From an uncultured Oscillospiraceae bacterium (lineage in GTDB: Bacteria > Bacillota > Clostridia > Oscillospirales > Oscillospiraceae), in assembly GCA_934660965.1 (NCBI GenBank), contig CAKUIM010000015.1, forward strand, positions 1-52,028: a DNA stretch of 52,028 nt. The letters run 5' to 3'. This document shows, piece after piece, positions 34,724 to 43,360 of the stretch. Numbering within the stretch: position 1 is the first letter of the stretch; each line of letters starts with the position of its first letter. A model generated the notes under the pieces. The model was not told the origin of the DNA and ran no database searches. It saw only the letters and a list, made by a program, of their open reading frames with translations. A program made the position numbers and the translations under genes.

Positions 34724-34752
34724 ATTCTACCAACACTTTGCCTGTTTGTCAA
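34724..34752 (-). promoter_or_regulatory. Sigma-A promoter of tRNA-Gly
   Basis: Minus-strand TTGACA, 17-base spacer, TAGAAT, ending 14 bases before the tRNA. Near consensus. Confidence 0.8.
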
Positions 34753-34754
34753 GA

Positions 34755-34779
34755 AGATTTTTTCAAATTCAAAAAATCT
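34755..34779. promoter_or_regulatory. Inverted repeat upstream of the mannoside operon promoter
   Basis: AGATTTTTT (34755-34763) and AAAAAATCT (34771-34779) are perfect inverse arms around a 7-base centre, 42 bases before the sigma-54 -24 element. It could be an activator site, although AT-rich symmetry alone is weak evidence. Confidence 0.35.
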
Positions 34780-34820
34780 GCTCCGGGACGCCTTGGGCCC
34801 CCCCTTGGGACGGACGCGCC

Positions 34821-34836
34821 TGGCACAAAACTTGCA
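34821..34836 (+). promoter_or_regulatory. Sigma-54 promoter of the mannoside operon
   Basis: TGGCAC-N5-TTGCA, a full -24/-12 consensus, 55 bases before the beta-mannosidase ATG. No enhancer-binding regulator gene is adjacent. Confidence 0.88.
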
Positions 34837-34890
34837 TCATCTAAACCAAAGGGCGGAGCCAGCCAAGGCGCCGCCGACAGGAGGAATGAC

Positions 34891-37407
34891 ATGAAAACCA
34901 TCGACTTGGGCGGTATCTGGCGCATGACCGGCGGCGGGTGGGATGTGGACGCGGCGGTGCCGGGCACCGTGGTGTCCGCCCTGCTGGCAGCGGGCAAGAT
35001 CCCGGAGCCATACCTGGGCAGCAACGAGGCGGCGGTGCAGCCCATTTTTGACCACGACTATACCTTCTCCCGCACCTTCACCCTGGCGCGCGCCCAGCTC
35101 TCCGGCTGGGACCGGGCCTTCCTGCGCTGCGACGGCCTGGATACCGTGTGTACCCTCTTTCTCAACGGTGCGGAGCTTGCCCGGACGGACAATATGCACC
35201 GGCAGTATCGCTTTGACGTGAGCGACGCCCTGCGGGAGGGGGAGAACGAGCTGCGCGCCGTTTTTGCCTCGCCGGTGCGCTGCTGGCAGGAGCTGGACTC
35301 CCCCATGGGCAAGGCCTTCGCCTCCCTGCGCAAGGCCCATTGCATGTACGGCTGGGACTGGGGCATCCGCCTGCCCGACAGCGGCATCTGGCGGCCCATC
35401 AGCCTGGAATTTGCCTCCACCGCCCGGCTGCGGGACGTGCTGGTTCACCAGGAGCACGAGAACGGCCGGGTGCGCCTTGCCGTGACGACAGAGATGGAGC
35501 GCTTCGCCCCCGGCGAGACGGAGCTGACCCTGACGGTAACAGGCCCGGATGGGGCGTGCGTCTTGGAAGAGACTGTTCCCGCCCAGGCCCGGACGGAGCA
35601 GGCTGTGACCATCCCGGAGCCCCGGCTGTGGTGGCCGGCGGGCTATGGGGAGCAGCCCCTCTACCGCGTCTGCGCCCGGCTCACCCAGGGCGGCGCGGAG
35701 CTTGACGCGCGCAGCTTCTCCGTCGGCCTGCGCACGGTGGAGCTCTACCGGGGCGAGGGGAACGTGGGGGACTACCGCTTCAGCGTCAACGGCGTGCCCA
35801 TCTATGTCAAGGGCTGCAACATCGTCATTGAGGACGCCGTCATCCCCCGCACCACCCCGGCGCGGTGGGCGCGGATGGTGGACAACGCGGTGCGCGCCAA
35901 CTGCAACGCCCTGCGGGTGTGGGGCGGGGCCTACTACCCGCCGGACGAGTTCTATGAGCTGTGCGACCGCCGGGGGGTGCTGGTCTACCAGGACTTCATG
36001 TTCGCCTGCCGCTTCTATTGGCCGGGCAGCGAATTTCTCTCCAACATCCGGGAGGAAATCGCCCAGACGGTGGTGCGCCTGCGCAATCACCCCTGCCTGT
36101 GCCTGTGGTGCGGCAACAACGAGGCGGACTTTTTCTACACCGTCTTTACCTCCCGGGAGGAGGAGACCGTGGCCTTCCTCAAGCAGTTCGGGAAGGAGCC
36201 CTACGACGAGGACACCGCCCGGAGGGTGCGCGCGCTCTACCGCACCACCTTCCAGGAGGTCATCCCGGAGATCGCAGCGCGCCTCTCCCCCGACGTGGGC
36301 TATATCCATTCCTCCCCCTCCGCCGGCGACGAGCTGGGGGCGGCGGATATGCTGGACTATTTCGACAAGGGCGACTCCCACTACTACCACCACGCCAACA
36401 GCGACGCGCCCTACCGCAAGCTGGGCCGCTACCGCATCCGCTTTCTGTCCGAGTTCGGCTTCCAGAGCTACCCCTCCCTCAAGACCTTGCGGGAGTATCT
36501 TCCCGAAGAGGCACTCACCCCCTACTCTCCGGACATGCTCACCCACCAGAAGAGCGTCCGGGGCAACGAGACCATCGAGCTCTACCTCTCCCGGGACTTT
36601 TTTGTCCCCGGGGACTTTGCGGACTACGTCTACATGTCCCAGATGATGGCCGGGGAGATTCTGCGCTACACCGTGGAGCACATGCGCCGGGACCGGGACT
36701 ACAGCCGGGGTGTGCTGCTCTGGCAGCTCAACGACTGCTGGCCGGTGGTGAGCTGGGCCGGGGTGGACTACCGGGGCCGCTGGAAGGGCCAGCAGTACTA
36801 CACCAAGCGCTTTTTCGCCCCGGTGCTTGCAAGCGCCCGGGAGGAGGGGGGCGCGGCCGAGATCGTCCTTGTCAACGACCGCACCGCGCCGGTGCCGGGG
36901 GTCTTGAGCTGGGCCCTCTATGACGGCCGGTCCCTTGCCGCCTCCGGCAGCCTGGGCGTGACCCTTCCCCCGGCGAGCACGGGGGTGTATGCCCGGGTGG
37001 ACAGCGCCGGGCGCAGCCGGAAGGGCCTGAACCTCTCTTACACGTTCCGGGATACCCGGGGTGCCATCCTCTCCCGGGGGAGCCTGCTGTTTGCGGAGCA
37101 GAAGGACTTCGCCTTTGAAGCGCCGGCGCTGCGCGCCCGCCTGTGGCGGGAGGGGAGCGCCTATTATGTGAGCCTTGCGGCGGACTGCTTTGTGAAGGCG
37201 CTGTGCCTCGACCTCTCGGAGGGGGATGCCCTGTTCTCTGATAATTTCTTTGACCTGGCCCCCGGGGAGCGCTATACTGTCTCCATAGACGAACGGGATT
37301 TGACCGGCGCGGAGGGCGAGGCCGGGCTGCGCGCCCAGCTCACCGCCGCCTGCGTCAACGCCGTGGCCTGCGCCGCGCCGGTACACATCATCTGGGAGGA
37401 GGACTGA
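34891..37407 (+). CDS. Beta-mannosidase, glycoside hydrolase family 2
   Basis: An 838-residue enzyme expected to release D-mannose from the non-reducing end of beta-mannosides. The GH2 layout is seen: N-terminal sugar-binding domain starting IDLGGIWRM, an Ig-like domain (about 190-290), then the TIM barrel with acid/base Glu411 in LWCGNNEAD and nucleophile Glu521 in FLSEFGFQSYPS. RVWGGAYYPPDEFYELCD is typical of beta-mannosidases. There is no signal peptide, so it acts in the cytoplasm on imported manno-oligosaccharides. ATG 34891 has AGGAGGA. It is the first of three genes behind the sigma-54 promoter; the isomerase gene starts four bases after its stop. Confidence 0.93.
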   Translation: MKTIDLGGIWRMTGGGWDVDAAVPGTVVSALLAAGKIPEPYLGSNEAAVQPIFDHDYTFSRTFTLARAQLSGWDRAFLRCDGLDTVCTLFLNGAELARTDNMHRQYRFDVSDALREGENELRAVFASPVRCWQELDSPMGKAFASLRKAHCMYGWDWGIRLPDSGIWRPISLEFASTARLRDVLVHQEHENGRVRLAVTTEMERFAPGETELTLTVTGPDGACVLEETVPAQARTEQAVTIPEPRLWWPAGYGEQPLYRVCARLTQGGAELDARSFSVGLRTVELYRGEGNVGDYRFSVNGVPIYVKGCNIVIEDAVIPRTTPARWARMVDNAVRANCNALRVWGGAYYPPDEFYELCDRRGVLVYQDFMFACRFYWPGSEFLSNIREEIAQTVVRLRNHPCLCLWCGNNEADFFYTVFTSREEETVAFLKQFGKEPYDEDTARRVRALYRTTFQEVIPEIAARLSPDVGYIHSSPSAGDELGAADMLDYFDKGDSHYYHHANSDAPYRKLGRYRIRFLSEFGFQSYPSLKTLREYLPEEALTPYSPDMLTHQKSVRGNETIELYLSRDFFVPGDFADYVYMSQMMAGEILRYTVEHMRRDRDYSRGVLLWQLNDCWPVVSWAGVDYRGRWKGQQYYTKRFFAPVLASAREEGGAAEIVLVNDRTAPVPGVLSWALYDGRSLAASGSLGVTLPPASTGVYARVDSAGRSRKGLNLSYTFRDTRGAILSRGSLLFAEQKDFAFEAPALRARLWREGSAYYVSLAADCFVKALCLDLSEGDALFSDNFFDLAPGERYTVSIDERDLTGAEGEAGLRAQLTAACVNAVACAAPVHIIWEED

Positions 37408-37411
37408 ACCC

Positions 37412-38098
37412 ATGAAGCGAAGCCGGATCAACGCCGCCCTCCGGCGCATGGAGGATATGTGCCGCGCCTACCGCTTTGCCCTGCCCCCCTTCTGCGCCTT
37501 CACCCCGGAGCAGTGGCAGACCCTGGGCCACGAGTACGACGAGGTGCGCCGCTGCATGCTGGGCTGGGACATCACCGACTACGGCCTGGGCCGGTTTGAC
37601 GAGGTGGGCTTTTCCCTCATCACCATCCGCAACGGCCACCCAGACCCGGCCATGGGCTGCCCCAAGCCCTACGCGGAAAAGCTTCTCTTTTTGCAGGAGG
37701 GGCAGTACAGCCCCAACCACTTCCACTGGTACAAGATGGAGGACATCATCAACCGCGGCGGCGGAAACGTCCTCATCCGGGTGTATAACAGCCGCCCGGA
37801 CGAGTCGCTGGATGAAGTGAGCCCCGTCACCGTCCACATGGACGGCCGGGCCGTCACCGTCCCCGCCGGGACACAGCTGCGCCTGACGCCCGGACAGTCC
37901 ATCACCATCACCCGGCGGCTCTATCACGACTTCACCGTGGAGCCGGGCACCGGCGACGTGCTGCTGGGCGAGGTCAGCCAGTGCAACGACGACAACCGGG
38001 ACAACCGCTTTCTGCCCCCGGTGGGGCGCTTCCCCGCCATCGAGGAGGACGAGCCCCCCTACCGCCTGCTGTGCGGCGAATATCCCCCCGCGCCCTGA
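37412..38098 (+). CDS. D-lyxose/D-mannose ketol-isomerase
   Basis: A 228-residue cupin-fold isomerase of the D-lyxose isomerase family, which interconverts D-lyxose with D-xylulose and D-mannose with D-fructose. The metal site is clear: His103 and His105 in PNHFHWYKMED, Glu110, and His172 in RRLYHDF. The N-terminal stretch MLGWDITDYG and the C-terminal GEVSQCNDDNRDNRF are characteristic. Placed between a beta-mannosidase and a fructokinase, its likely task is D-mannose to D-fructose. GGGAGGAG precedes the ATG. Co-transcribed with both neighbours. Confidence 0.9.
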   Translation: MKRSRINAALRRMEDMCRAYRFALPPFCAFTPEQWQTLGHEYDEVRRCMLGWDITDYGLGRFDEVGFSLITIRNGHPDPAMGCPKPYAEKLLFLQEGQYSPNHFHWYKMEDIINRGGGNVLIRVYNSRPDESLDEVSPVTVHMDGRAVTVPAGTQLRLTPGQSITITRRLYHDFTVEPGTGDVLLGEVSQCNDDNRDNRFLPPVGRFPAIEEDEPPYRLLCGEYPPAP

Positions 38099-38128
38099 TT
38101 GGGCCGGGCAGCAAAGGAGAGACCTACT

Positions 38129-39094
38129 ATGGCGCAGGTAACAGCCATCGGCGAGCTGCTCATCGACTTCATCCCCCAGGGCGGCGGGGAGGACGCCCCC
38201 CGCTTCCAGGCCATGCCCGGCGGCGCACCCGGCAACTTTGCCGCCGCGGTGCGCGCCTACGGCGTACCCAGCGCCATCATTGCCAAGGTGGGGGAGGACG
38301 CCTTCGGCGACCTTCTCTTGCGCGCCTTTACCCGCTGCGGGGTGGATACCGCCGGCGTGGTGCGGGAGAGCGGCGCCTTCACCACCCTTGCCTTTGTCAC
38401 ACTGGACGGCGACGGCGAGCGCCGCTTCAGCTTTGCCCGCAAGCCCGGGGCGGACACCCTGCTGCGGCCGGAGGAGTGCAGCGACGCCGTTCTGCGGGAT
38501 GCGCGCCTTGTCCACTTCGGCTCACTGTCGCTGTGCTGCGACCCGGTGCGCGCCGCCACCGCCCATGTGCTGGAAGGGGCGAGGGCGGCAGGTAAGCTCA
38601 TCTCCTACGACCCCAACCTGCGCCTTCCCCTGTGGGAGAGCGCCGATGCCGCCCGTTCGGCCATCTTCTGGGGTCTTGGCAGGGCGGACATCGTGAAGAT
38701 CAGCGACGAGGAGGTGCGCTTCCTTTGGGACTGCGGCGAGGAGGAGGGCGCGTCGCGCATCCTCCGCGAGTACGGCGCGGGGCTGGTGTTCGTCACCTGC
38801 GGCGGCCGGGGCTGCTATTTTGCCGCCCCCGGGGCCGCAGGGTGGGTGAGCGCCCCCGCGGTGCGCCCCATCGACACCACAGGCGCGGGGGATATCTTCT
38901 TCGGCGCCGCCGTCAGCCGCCTGCTGCGCCGGGAGGGCGGCCCCCTTGCGGGCCTGACCCGGGGCGAGCTTGCCGCCGTCGCTCGTTTTGCCTGCGCCGC
39001 CGCCAGCCTCTCCACCCAGCGCCACGGCGGCATCGACAGCATCGTGCCCGAGGGGGAGGTGCTTGCCGCCCTTGCTGCCTGCGAAGGCGAGTAA
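38129..39094 (+). CDS. PfkB-family fructokinase
   Basis: A 321-residue sugar kinase. The N-terminal GELLIDF and PGGAPGNFAAAVRAYG form the PfkB substrate signature; ISYDPNLRLPLW and KISDEEV are typical of fructokinases; the catalytic DTTGAGDIFFGA provides the anion hole and base Asp. It should phosphorylate D-fructose made by the isomerase to fructose 6-phosphate, which enters glycolysis. The ATG at 38129 has AAAGGAG. Last gene of the mannoside operon, ended by a bidirectional terminator shared with ilvE. Confidence 0.92.
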   Translation: MAQVTAIGELLIDFIPQGGGEDAPRFQAMPGGAPGNFAAAVRAYGVPSAIIAKVGEDAFGDLLLRAFTRCGVDTAGVVRESGAFTTLAFVTLDGDGERRFSFARKPGADTLLRPEECSDAVLRDARLVHFGSLSLCCDPVRAATAHVLEGARAAGKLISYDPNLRLPLWESADAARSAIFWGLGRADIVKISDEEVRFLWDCGEEEGASRILREYGAGLVFVTCGGRGCYFAAPGAAGWVSAPAVRPIDTTGAGDIFFGAAVSRLLRREGGPLAGLTRGELAAVARFACAAASLSTQRHGGIDSIVPEGEVLAALAACEGE

Positions 39095-39177
39095 AAGCCG
39101 CCTTGGGGTAAGTCTTATCCGGTTTTTGAACCGATTCTGATTTTGCGCAAAAGCCAAAAACGGTTCTTGCGCGCGTA

Positions 39178-39222
39178 AAAAGCCCGTCAGGACGACTGGA
39201 AGCAGCCGCCCTGGCGGGTTTT
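39178..39222. terminator. Bidirectional terminator between fructokinase and ilvE
   Basis: CCCGTCAGG (39183-39191) pairs with CCTGGCGGG (39210-39218). T-run on the plus side (39219-39222) and five A before it giving a T-run on the minus side. Confidence 0.75.
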
Positions 39223-39239
39223 GCATTGCGTGGGGAAAT

Positions 39240-40307
39240 TTATTTCACGGGGACGGTCCAGCCGTAGGGGTCGGGCCGGGTGCCCCACTGGATACCGGTG
39301 AGGGTGTCGTAGAGCCGCTGGGTGACGGGGCCGATTTTGCCGCCGTTGACCACGGTGTGCTCATCGCCCATGGTCAGCTCGCCAATGGGGGATACCACCG
39401 CGGCGGTGCCGGTGCCCCAGGCCTCCTCCAGGGTGCCGTCCTTGGCGGCGTCGAAGAGCTCCTGGGCGCTGATGCGCCGCTCCTCCACCGGCAGGCCCCA
39501 GCTGCGCATGAGCTCCAGGCAGCTCTTGCGGGTGATGCCCGGCAGGATGGAGCCGGTGAGGGCGGGGGTGACGACGGTGCCGTTGATTTTGAAGATCACA
39601 TTCATCGCGCCCACCTCTTCCACATACTTGCGCTCCACGCCGTCCAGCCACAGCACCTGGGAGTAGCCCTGCTCCTCCGCCCGCTCGCCGGCGCGGATGG
39701 AGGCGGCGTAGTTGCCGCCGCACTTGGTATAGCCGGTGCCGCCCCGCACGGCGCGCACGTCCTCGCTCTCCACATAGATGCGCACAGGGTTGATGCCCTC
39801 GGCGTAGTAGGAGCCCACCGGGCAGCAGATGATGGCGAAGAGGTAGCTGTGAGAGGCGTGGACGCCCAGGGAGCAGTCGGTGGCGAACACGAAGGGCCGG
39901 ATATAGAGGGACGCGCCGATCTTGCCGGGCACCCACATCTCATCGACGGACACCAGGGCCTTGACTGCGTCAACAAAAAGCGCCTCGTCGATCTGAGGGA
40001 CGCACATGCGCTCGCAGGAGGAGTTGAAGCGCCGGGCGTTCTCGATGGGACGGAAGAGCTGCACCTGCCCCTGGGGGGTGCGATAGGCCTTCATGCCCTC
40101 GAAGAGCTCCTGGCCGTAGTGGAATACCATGCAGGACGGCTCCAGGGAGAAGGGGCCGTAGGGGACGATGCGCCCGTCGTGCCAGCCCTGGCCGGCGTCG
40201 TAATTCATCAGGAACATGTGGTCGGTAAAGGTCTTGCCGAACACCAGGGTGTCCGGGTCGGGAAGGGGTTTGCGGCGGTCGGTGAGGGTAATCTTGAAAT
40301 CAGCCAT
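39240..40307 (-). CDS. ilvE: Branched-chain amino acid aminotransferase
   Basis: PLP enzyme that makes or degrades leucine, isoleucine and valine with 2-oxoglutarate as amino acceptor. It has 355 residues. The cofactor lysine is Lys195 in GGTGYTKCGGNYAAS; the family segments FHYGQELFEGMKAYR, YIRPFVFATD and GSILPGITRKS are present, as in the longer (about 350) class of IlvE. The ATG has AAAGGAGAG upstream. It is transcribed alone from a promoter with a 14-base palindrome in its spacer, suggesting regulation. Confidence 0.95.
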   Translation of the reverse strand: MADFKITLTDRRKPLPDPDTLVFGKTFTDHMFLMNYDAGQGWHDGRIVPYGPFSLEPSCMVFHYGQELFEGMKAYRTPQGQVQLFRPIENARRFNSSCERMCVPQIDEALFVDAVKALVSVDEMWVPGKIGASLYIRPFVFATDCSLGVHASHSYLFAIICCPVGSYYAEGINPVRIYVESEDVRAVRGGTGYTKCGGNYAASIRAGERAEEQGYSQVLWLDGVERKYVEEVGAMNVIFKINGTVVTPALTGSILPGITRKSCLELMRSWGLPVEERRISAQELFDAAKDGTLEEAWGTGTAAVVSPIGELTMGDEHTVVNGGKIGPVTQRLYDTLTGIQWGTRPDPYGWTVPVK

Positions 40308-40352
40308 ACGATATCTCTCCTTTTTGGGCTTAAAGCGTTAAATCGTGGCTTT

Positions 40353-40381
40353 ATTTTAGCACGGGGCGCACCCCGGTTCAA
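40353..40381 (-). promoter_or_regulatory. Sigma-A promoter of ilvE with spacer palindrome
   Basis: Minus-strand TTGAAC, 17-base spacer, TAAAAT. The spacer contains CGGGG-TGCG-CCCCG, a palindrome that a repressor could use. Confidence 0.6.
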
Positions 40382-40394
40382 TGGTGATTTTTAC

Positions 40395-40423
40395 TTGTTT
40401 TTACGGAATTTGTTTGCTATAAT
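40395..40423 (+). promoter_or_regulatory. Sigma-A promoter of gdpP
   Basis: TTGTTT, 17-base spacer, TATAAT, followed by a second overlapping TATAAT-like box. Confidence 0.72.
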
Positions 40424-40482
40424 ATAATACCTATTGATAGAGTGAAGATGGGGCGGTATGCCCAGCCGGATGAGGTGGCTGT

Positions 40483-42486
40483 ATGAGTAAAAAATCCGCG
40501 GTGCTCGCACTGCCGAAATTTCAGCTCTTTTTCCTGTGCCTGGTGGTCTTTGCCGGGGTGACGGCGCTGCTGAGGCACTATGCCGTGGCCGCGGCGGAGC
40601 TTGCGGTGGCGGTGGTGCTCTATGCCGTGTTCTGCCGGGAGAACGCCCGGCGGCAGAAGGACGTGGCGAAGTATCTCGAGAAGCTCGAGGGGGACGTGAG
40701 CCAGGCCACCCGCTCGGGCATTGTGGACTGCCCCCTGCCGGTGGTGGTGTTCCGCCCGGATACCGACGAGGTCATCTGGAGCAACAAGCGCTTTCTCAAG
40801 ATCGCCGGCGACCGGGACCGGGTGTTCGACCTGAGGCTGTCCGCCACCGTGCCGGACTTTGACAGCCGCTGGCTCATGGAGGGCAAGACCGCCTGCCCCG
40901 GCGAGGTCCGCCTGGGGGAGCGCAGCTATCAGGTGTTCGGGCAGCTCGCCCGCATGACCGGGGAGAGCGGCGTGATGGCCACCCTCTACTGGGTGGATGT
41001 GACGGAGCTCTCCTCCGCCCGGGACGTGCTGGAGGCCACCCGCCCGGTGGTGGCGGTGCTGCTGCTGGATAACTATGAGGACGCGGTGAAGAGCCTGGAG
41101 GAATCCGCCCGCTCCCAGGTGCTCGGCGAGGTCAGCCGGCGCTTTGCCCGCTGGAGCGAGGAGGCCCGCGGCGTGTTCTGCCGCCTGGAGCGGGACCGGT
41201 ATCTCTTTATTTTTGAAGAGCAGTATCTCGAGCAGTTCAAGGCGGATAAATTCTCCCTGCTCGACGAGGTGCGCGCCATCGAGACGCCCCACCACATCCC
41301 GGTGACGCTGTCCATCGGCATCGGTCTGGAGGGGGACACCTTTGCCGACCTCTATCAGTACGCCAATCTCTCAGTGGAGATGGCCCTGAGCCGGGGCGGC
41401 GATCAGGTGGTGCTGAAAAACAAGTTCAGCTTCGAGTTCTGCGGCGGCCGGGCCAAGGAGACGGAAAAGCGCACCAAGGTGAAGAGCCGGGTCATGGCCT
41501 CCGCCCTTGGGGAGCTGGTGGCCGACGCCTCCTGCCTGTTCGTCATGGGCCACACCCTGCCCGACATGGACGCGGTGGGCGCGGCGGTGGGCGTGTGCGC
41601 CATCGCCCGGAAGAAGGGCGTACCCGCCTACCTCATCCGGGAGGAGGGGGACACCCCTGCCGACGACCTTTATAAGCGCATCGCACTGATGCCGGAGTAT
41701 GACGGGCGCTTCCTCGACACCCAGGAGGCCCTGCTGCGGGCGGACTCCCGCTCGCTTCTGGTGGTGGTGGACACCAACCGCCCCGAGCAGGTGCAGAGCC
41801 GGGAGCTGCTGGCCTCCTGCAACAAGGTGGCGGTCATCGACCATCACCGCCGGGCGGCCACCTATATCGAGGGGGCGGCCTTCAACTTCCACGAGCCCTA
41901 TGCCTCCTCCGCAAGCGAGCTGGTCACTGAGCTCATCAGCTACCTCATGGATCCGGCGGACCTGCTCCGGGGCGAGGCGGAGGCCCTTATGGCCGGCATC
42001 ATGCTGGATACCAAGAACTTCACCATGCGCACCGGCGCGCGCACCTTTGAGGCGGCGGCCTTCCTGCGCCAGGCCGGCGGCGATACCGGCGAGGTGAAGA
42101 AGATCTTCCAGAACAACCTCTCGGACACCATCGCCAAGTACGACATCATCCAGAACGCCCGCATGTACCGCGCGGACATCGCCATCGCCCCGGTGAACCA
42201 CCCGGTGGGCCGGGTGACGGCGGCCCAGGCGGCGGACGAGCTGCTCAACATCGCGGGGATCAACGCATCCTTCGTGATCTTCCCCGAGGACGGCCAGGCG
42301 GTGCTCTCCGCCCGCAGCCAGAACGAGACCAACGTCCAGGCCATCGCCGAGGCGCTGGGGGGCGGCGGCAACGGCAACGCGGCCGGCGCCCAGCTGCCGG
42401 GCCGGACGGTGGAAGAGGCCTACCGCATGCTGCTCGCGGCCATCGACCAGTATTTTGAGGGCCGGGAGGACGCCGGGGAGGAATAA
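40483..42486 (+). CDS. gdpP: Cyclic-di-AMP phosphodiesterase GdpP
   Basis: Membrane enzyme that hydrolyses c-di-AMP to pApA, thereby tuning osmotic and cell-wall homeostasis. It has 667 residues: two N-terminal helices (about 12-52), a PAS-like domain (about 80-170), a degenerate GGDEF domain (about 185-325) and a DHH/DHHA1 domain. Metal-binding motifs are seen: His357, Asp361 and Asp363 in MGHTLPDMDAVG, and Asp453-His454-His455 in VIDHHRR. GAGGTGG precedes the ATG. First gene ahead of rplI and dnaB, a common Firmicute order. Confidence 0.95.
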   Translation: MSKKSAVLALPKFQLFFLCLVVFAGVTALLRHYAVAAAELAVAVVLYAVFCRENARRQKDVAKYLEKLEGDVSQATRSGIVDCPLPVVVFRPDTDEVIWSNKRFLKIAGDRDRVFDLRLSATVPDFDSRWLMEGKTACPGEVRLGERSYQVFGQLARMTGESGVMATLYWVDVTELSSARDVLEATRPVVAVLLLDNYEDAVKSLEESARSQVLGEVSRRFARWSEEARGVFCRLERDRYLFIFEEQYLEQFKADKFSLLDEVRAIETPHHIPVTLSIGIGLEGDTFADLYQYANLSVEMALSRGGDQVVLKNKFSFEFCGGRAKETEKRTKVKSRVMASALGELVADASCLFVMGHTLPDMDAVGAAVGVCAIARKKGVPAYLIREEGDTPADDLYKRIALMPEYDGRFLDTQEALLRADSRSLLVVVDTNRPEQVQSRELLASCNKVAVIDHHRRAATYIEGAAFNFHEPYASSASELVTELISYLMDPADLLRGEAEALMAGIMLDTKNFTMRTGARTFEAAAFLRQAGGDTGEVKKIFQNNLSDTIAKYDIIQNARMYRADIAIAPVNHPVGRVTAAQAADELLNIAGINASFVIFPEDGQAVLSARSQNETNVQAIAEALGGGGNGNAAGAQLPGRTVEEAYRMLLAAIDQYFEGREDAGEE

Positions 42487-42555
42487 TCCCCGCCGCCCGG
42501 AGGGCAGAAATTCCATAATTTTATCTATTTTGACACCCGCAAGGAGGAGTTTGAT

Positions 42556-43002
42556 ATGAAAGTGATTTTACAGCAGGACGTGAAGGGCCAGGGCAAGAAG
42601 GGCCAGATGGTAGACGTGTCCGACGGCTACGCCCGCAATTTCCTGCTTCCCCGGAAGCTGGCCGTGGAGGCCACCGCAGAGAACGTCAACACCATGAAGA
42701 TGCAGGACAAGGCCAAGCGCGCCCGCGAGGCGGAGGAGCGCGCCGCCGCCCTGACCGCCGCCGAGCAGCTCAAGGGCTGCCAGGTGAAGATCGCCGCCAA
42801 GGCCGGCCAGGGCGGGCGGCTGTTCGGGGCCATCACCAGCAAGGAGATCTCCGAGGAGCTCAAGGCCCAGTACGGCCTGGATGTGAACAAGAGCAAGATC
42901 GTCCAGGCGGAGCCCATCAAGGCCTTCGGCTCCTACGAGGTCAAGTGCAAGTTGGGCTACGAGGTCACCGGTACCATTTATGTGCTGGTGGTAGAGGGTT
43001 AA
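42556..43002 (+). CDS. rplI: Ribosomal protein bL9
   Basis: A 148-residue component of the large ribosomal subunit. The N-terminal rRNA-binding domain MKVILQQDVKGQGKKGQMVDVSDGYARNFLLP is unmistakable; a long helix (about 40-75) joins it to the C-terminal domain with GRLFGAITSKEISEEL. Normal length. AAGGAGGAG precedes the ATG. It follows gdpP by 69 bases and is separated from dnaB by a 358-base spacer with two repeat elements. Confidence 0.98.
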   Translation: MKVILQQDVKGQGKKGQMVDVSDGYARNFLLPRKLAVEATAENVNTMKMQDKAKRAREAEERAAALTAAEQLKGCQVKIAAKAGQGGRLFGAITSKEISEELKAQYGLDVNKSKIVQAEPIKAFGSYEVKCKLGYEVTGTIYVLVVEG

Positions 43003-43014
43003 ACGAAGCGCGGA

Positions 43015-43129
43015 GGGCAGACACGCAGGGGAGCTTGGAACGAAGCGAGGGCAAAAAACCAGAGTTTGCAAAGCAAAGCCGTATTTTGCCCGAGGCGCAG
43101 CGAAAGCGACCCGGCCGCGTGTCCAGCCC
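43015..43129. repeat. Imperfect 115-bp inverted repeat after rplI
   Basis: GGGCAGACACGC (43015-43026) is matched by GCGTGTCCAGCCC (43117-43129), and inside it GGGCAAAA (43049-43056) by TTTTGCCC (43084-43091). It can form a long interrupted hairpin and may end or attenuate the gdpP-rplI transcript. Confidence 0.55.
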
Positions 43130-43169
43130 GCAGCGTGACAGAAAGACGCGCGGAGCGGCCCGTTCCCTT

Positions 43170-43300
43170 GGCTCCCTCTGATGAGGGAGCTGTCAGCCGT
43201 CAGGCTGACTTCAGGGAGAGAGCCCTTAACCGACACTGCCGTCTTTTTCTCTCCCTCCGACCCAGCTATTGCTGGGCCACCTCCCTCGTCAGAGGGAGCC
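43170..43300. repeat. 131-bp palindromic repeat, copy 2
   Basis: The same layout and length as 34132-34262: it opens GGCTCCCTCTGATGAGGGAG and ends CTCCCTCGTCAGAGGGAGCC, with an inner GTCAGCC/GGCTGAC hairpin and a CCCAGC/GCTGGG hairpin. The second hairpin keeps pairing although its bases differ from copy 1. It ends about 40 bases before the dnaB ribosome site. Confidence 0.82.
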
Positions 43301-43360
43301 TTGAAAGGCCGTACCCGGAACGTCCTAACAATCCATCAACGAAGGAGAGGTGTATCGCCT

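Noticed and set aside
34837..37449. Open frame of 870 codons opposite the beta-mannosidase gene
   Set aside because: Shadow frame; the plus strand has both GH2 catalytic glutamates.
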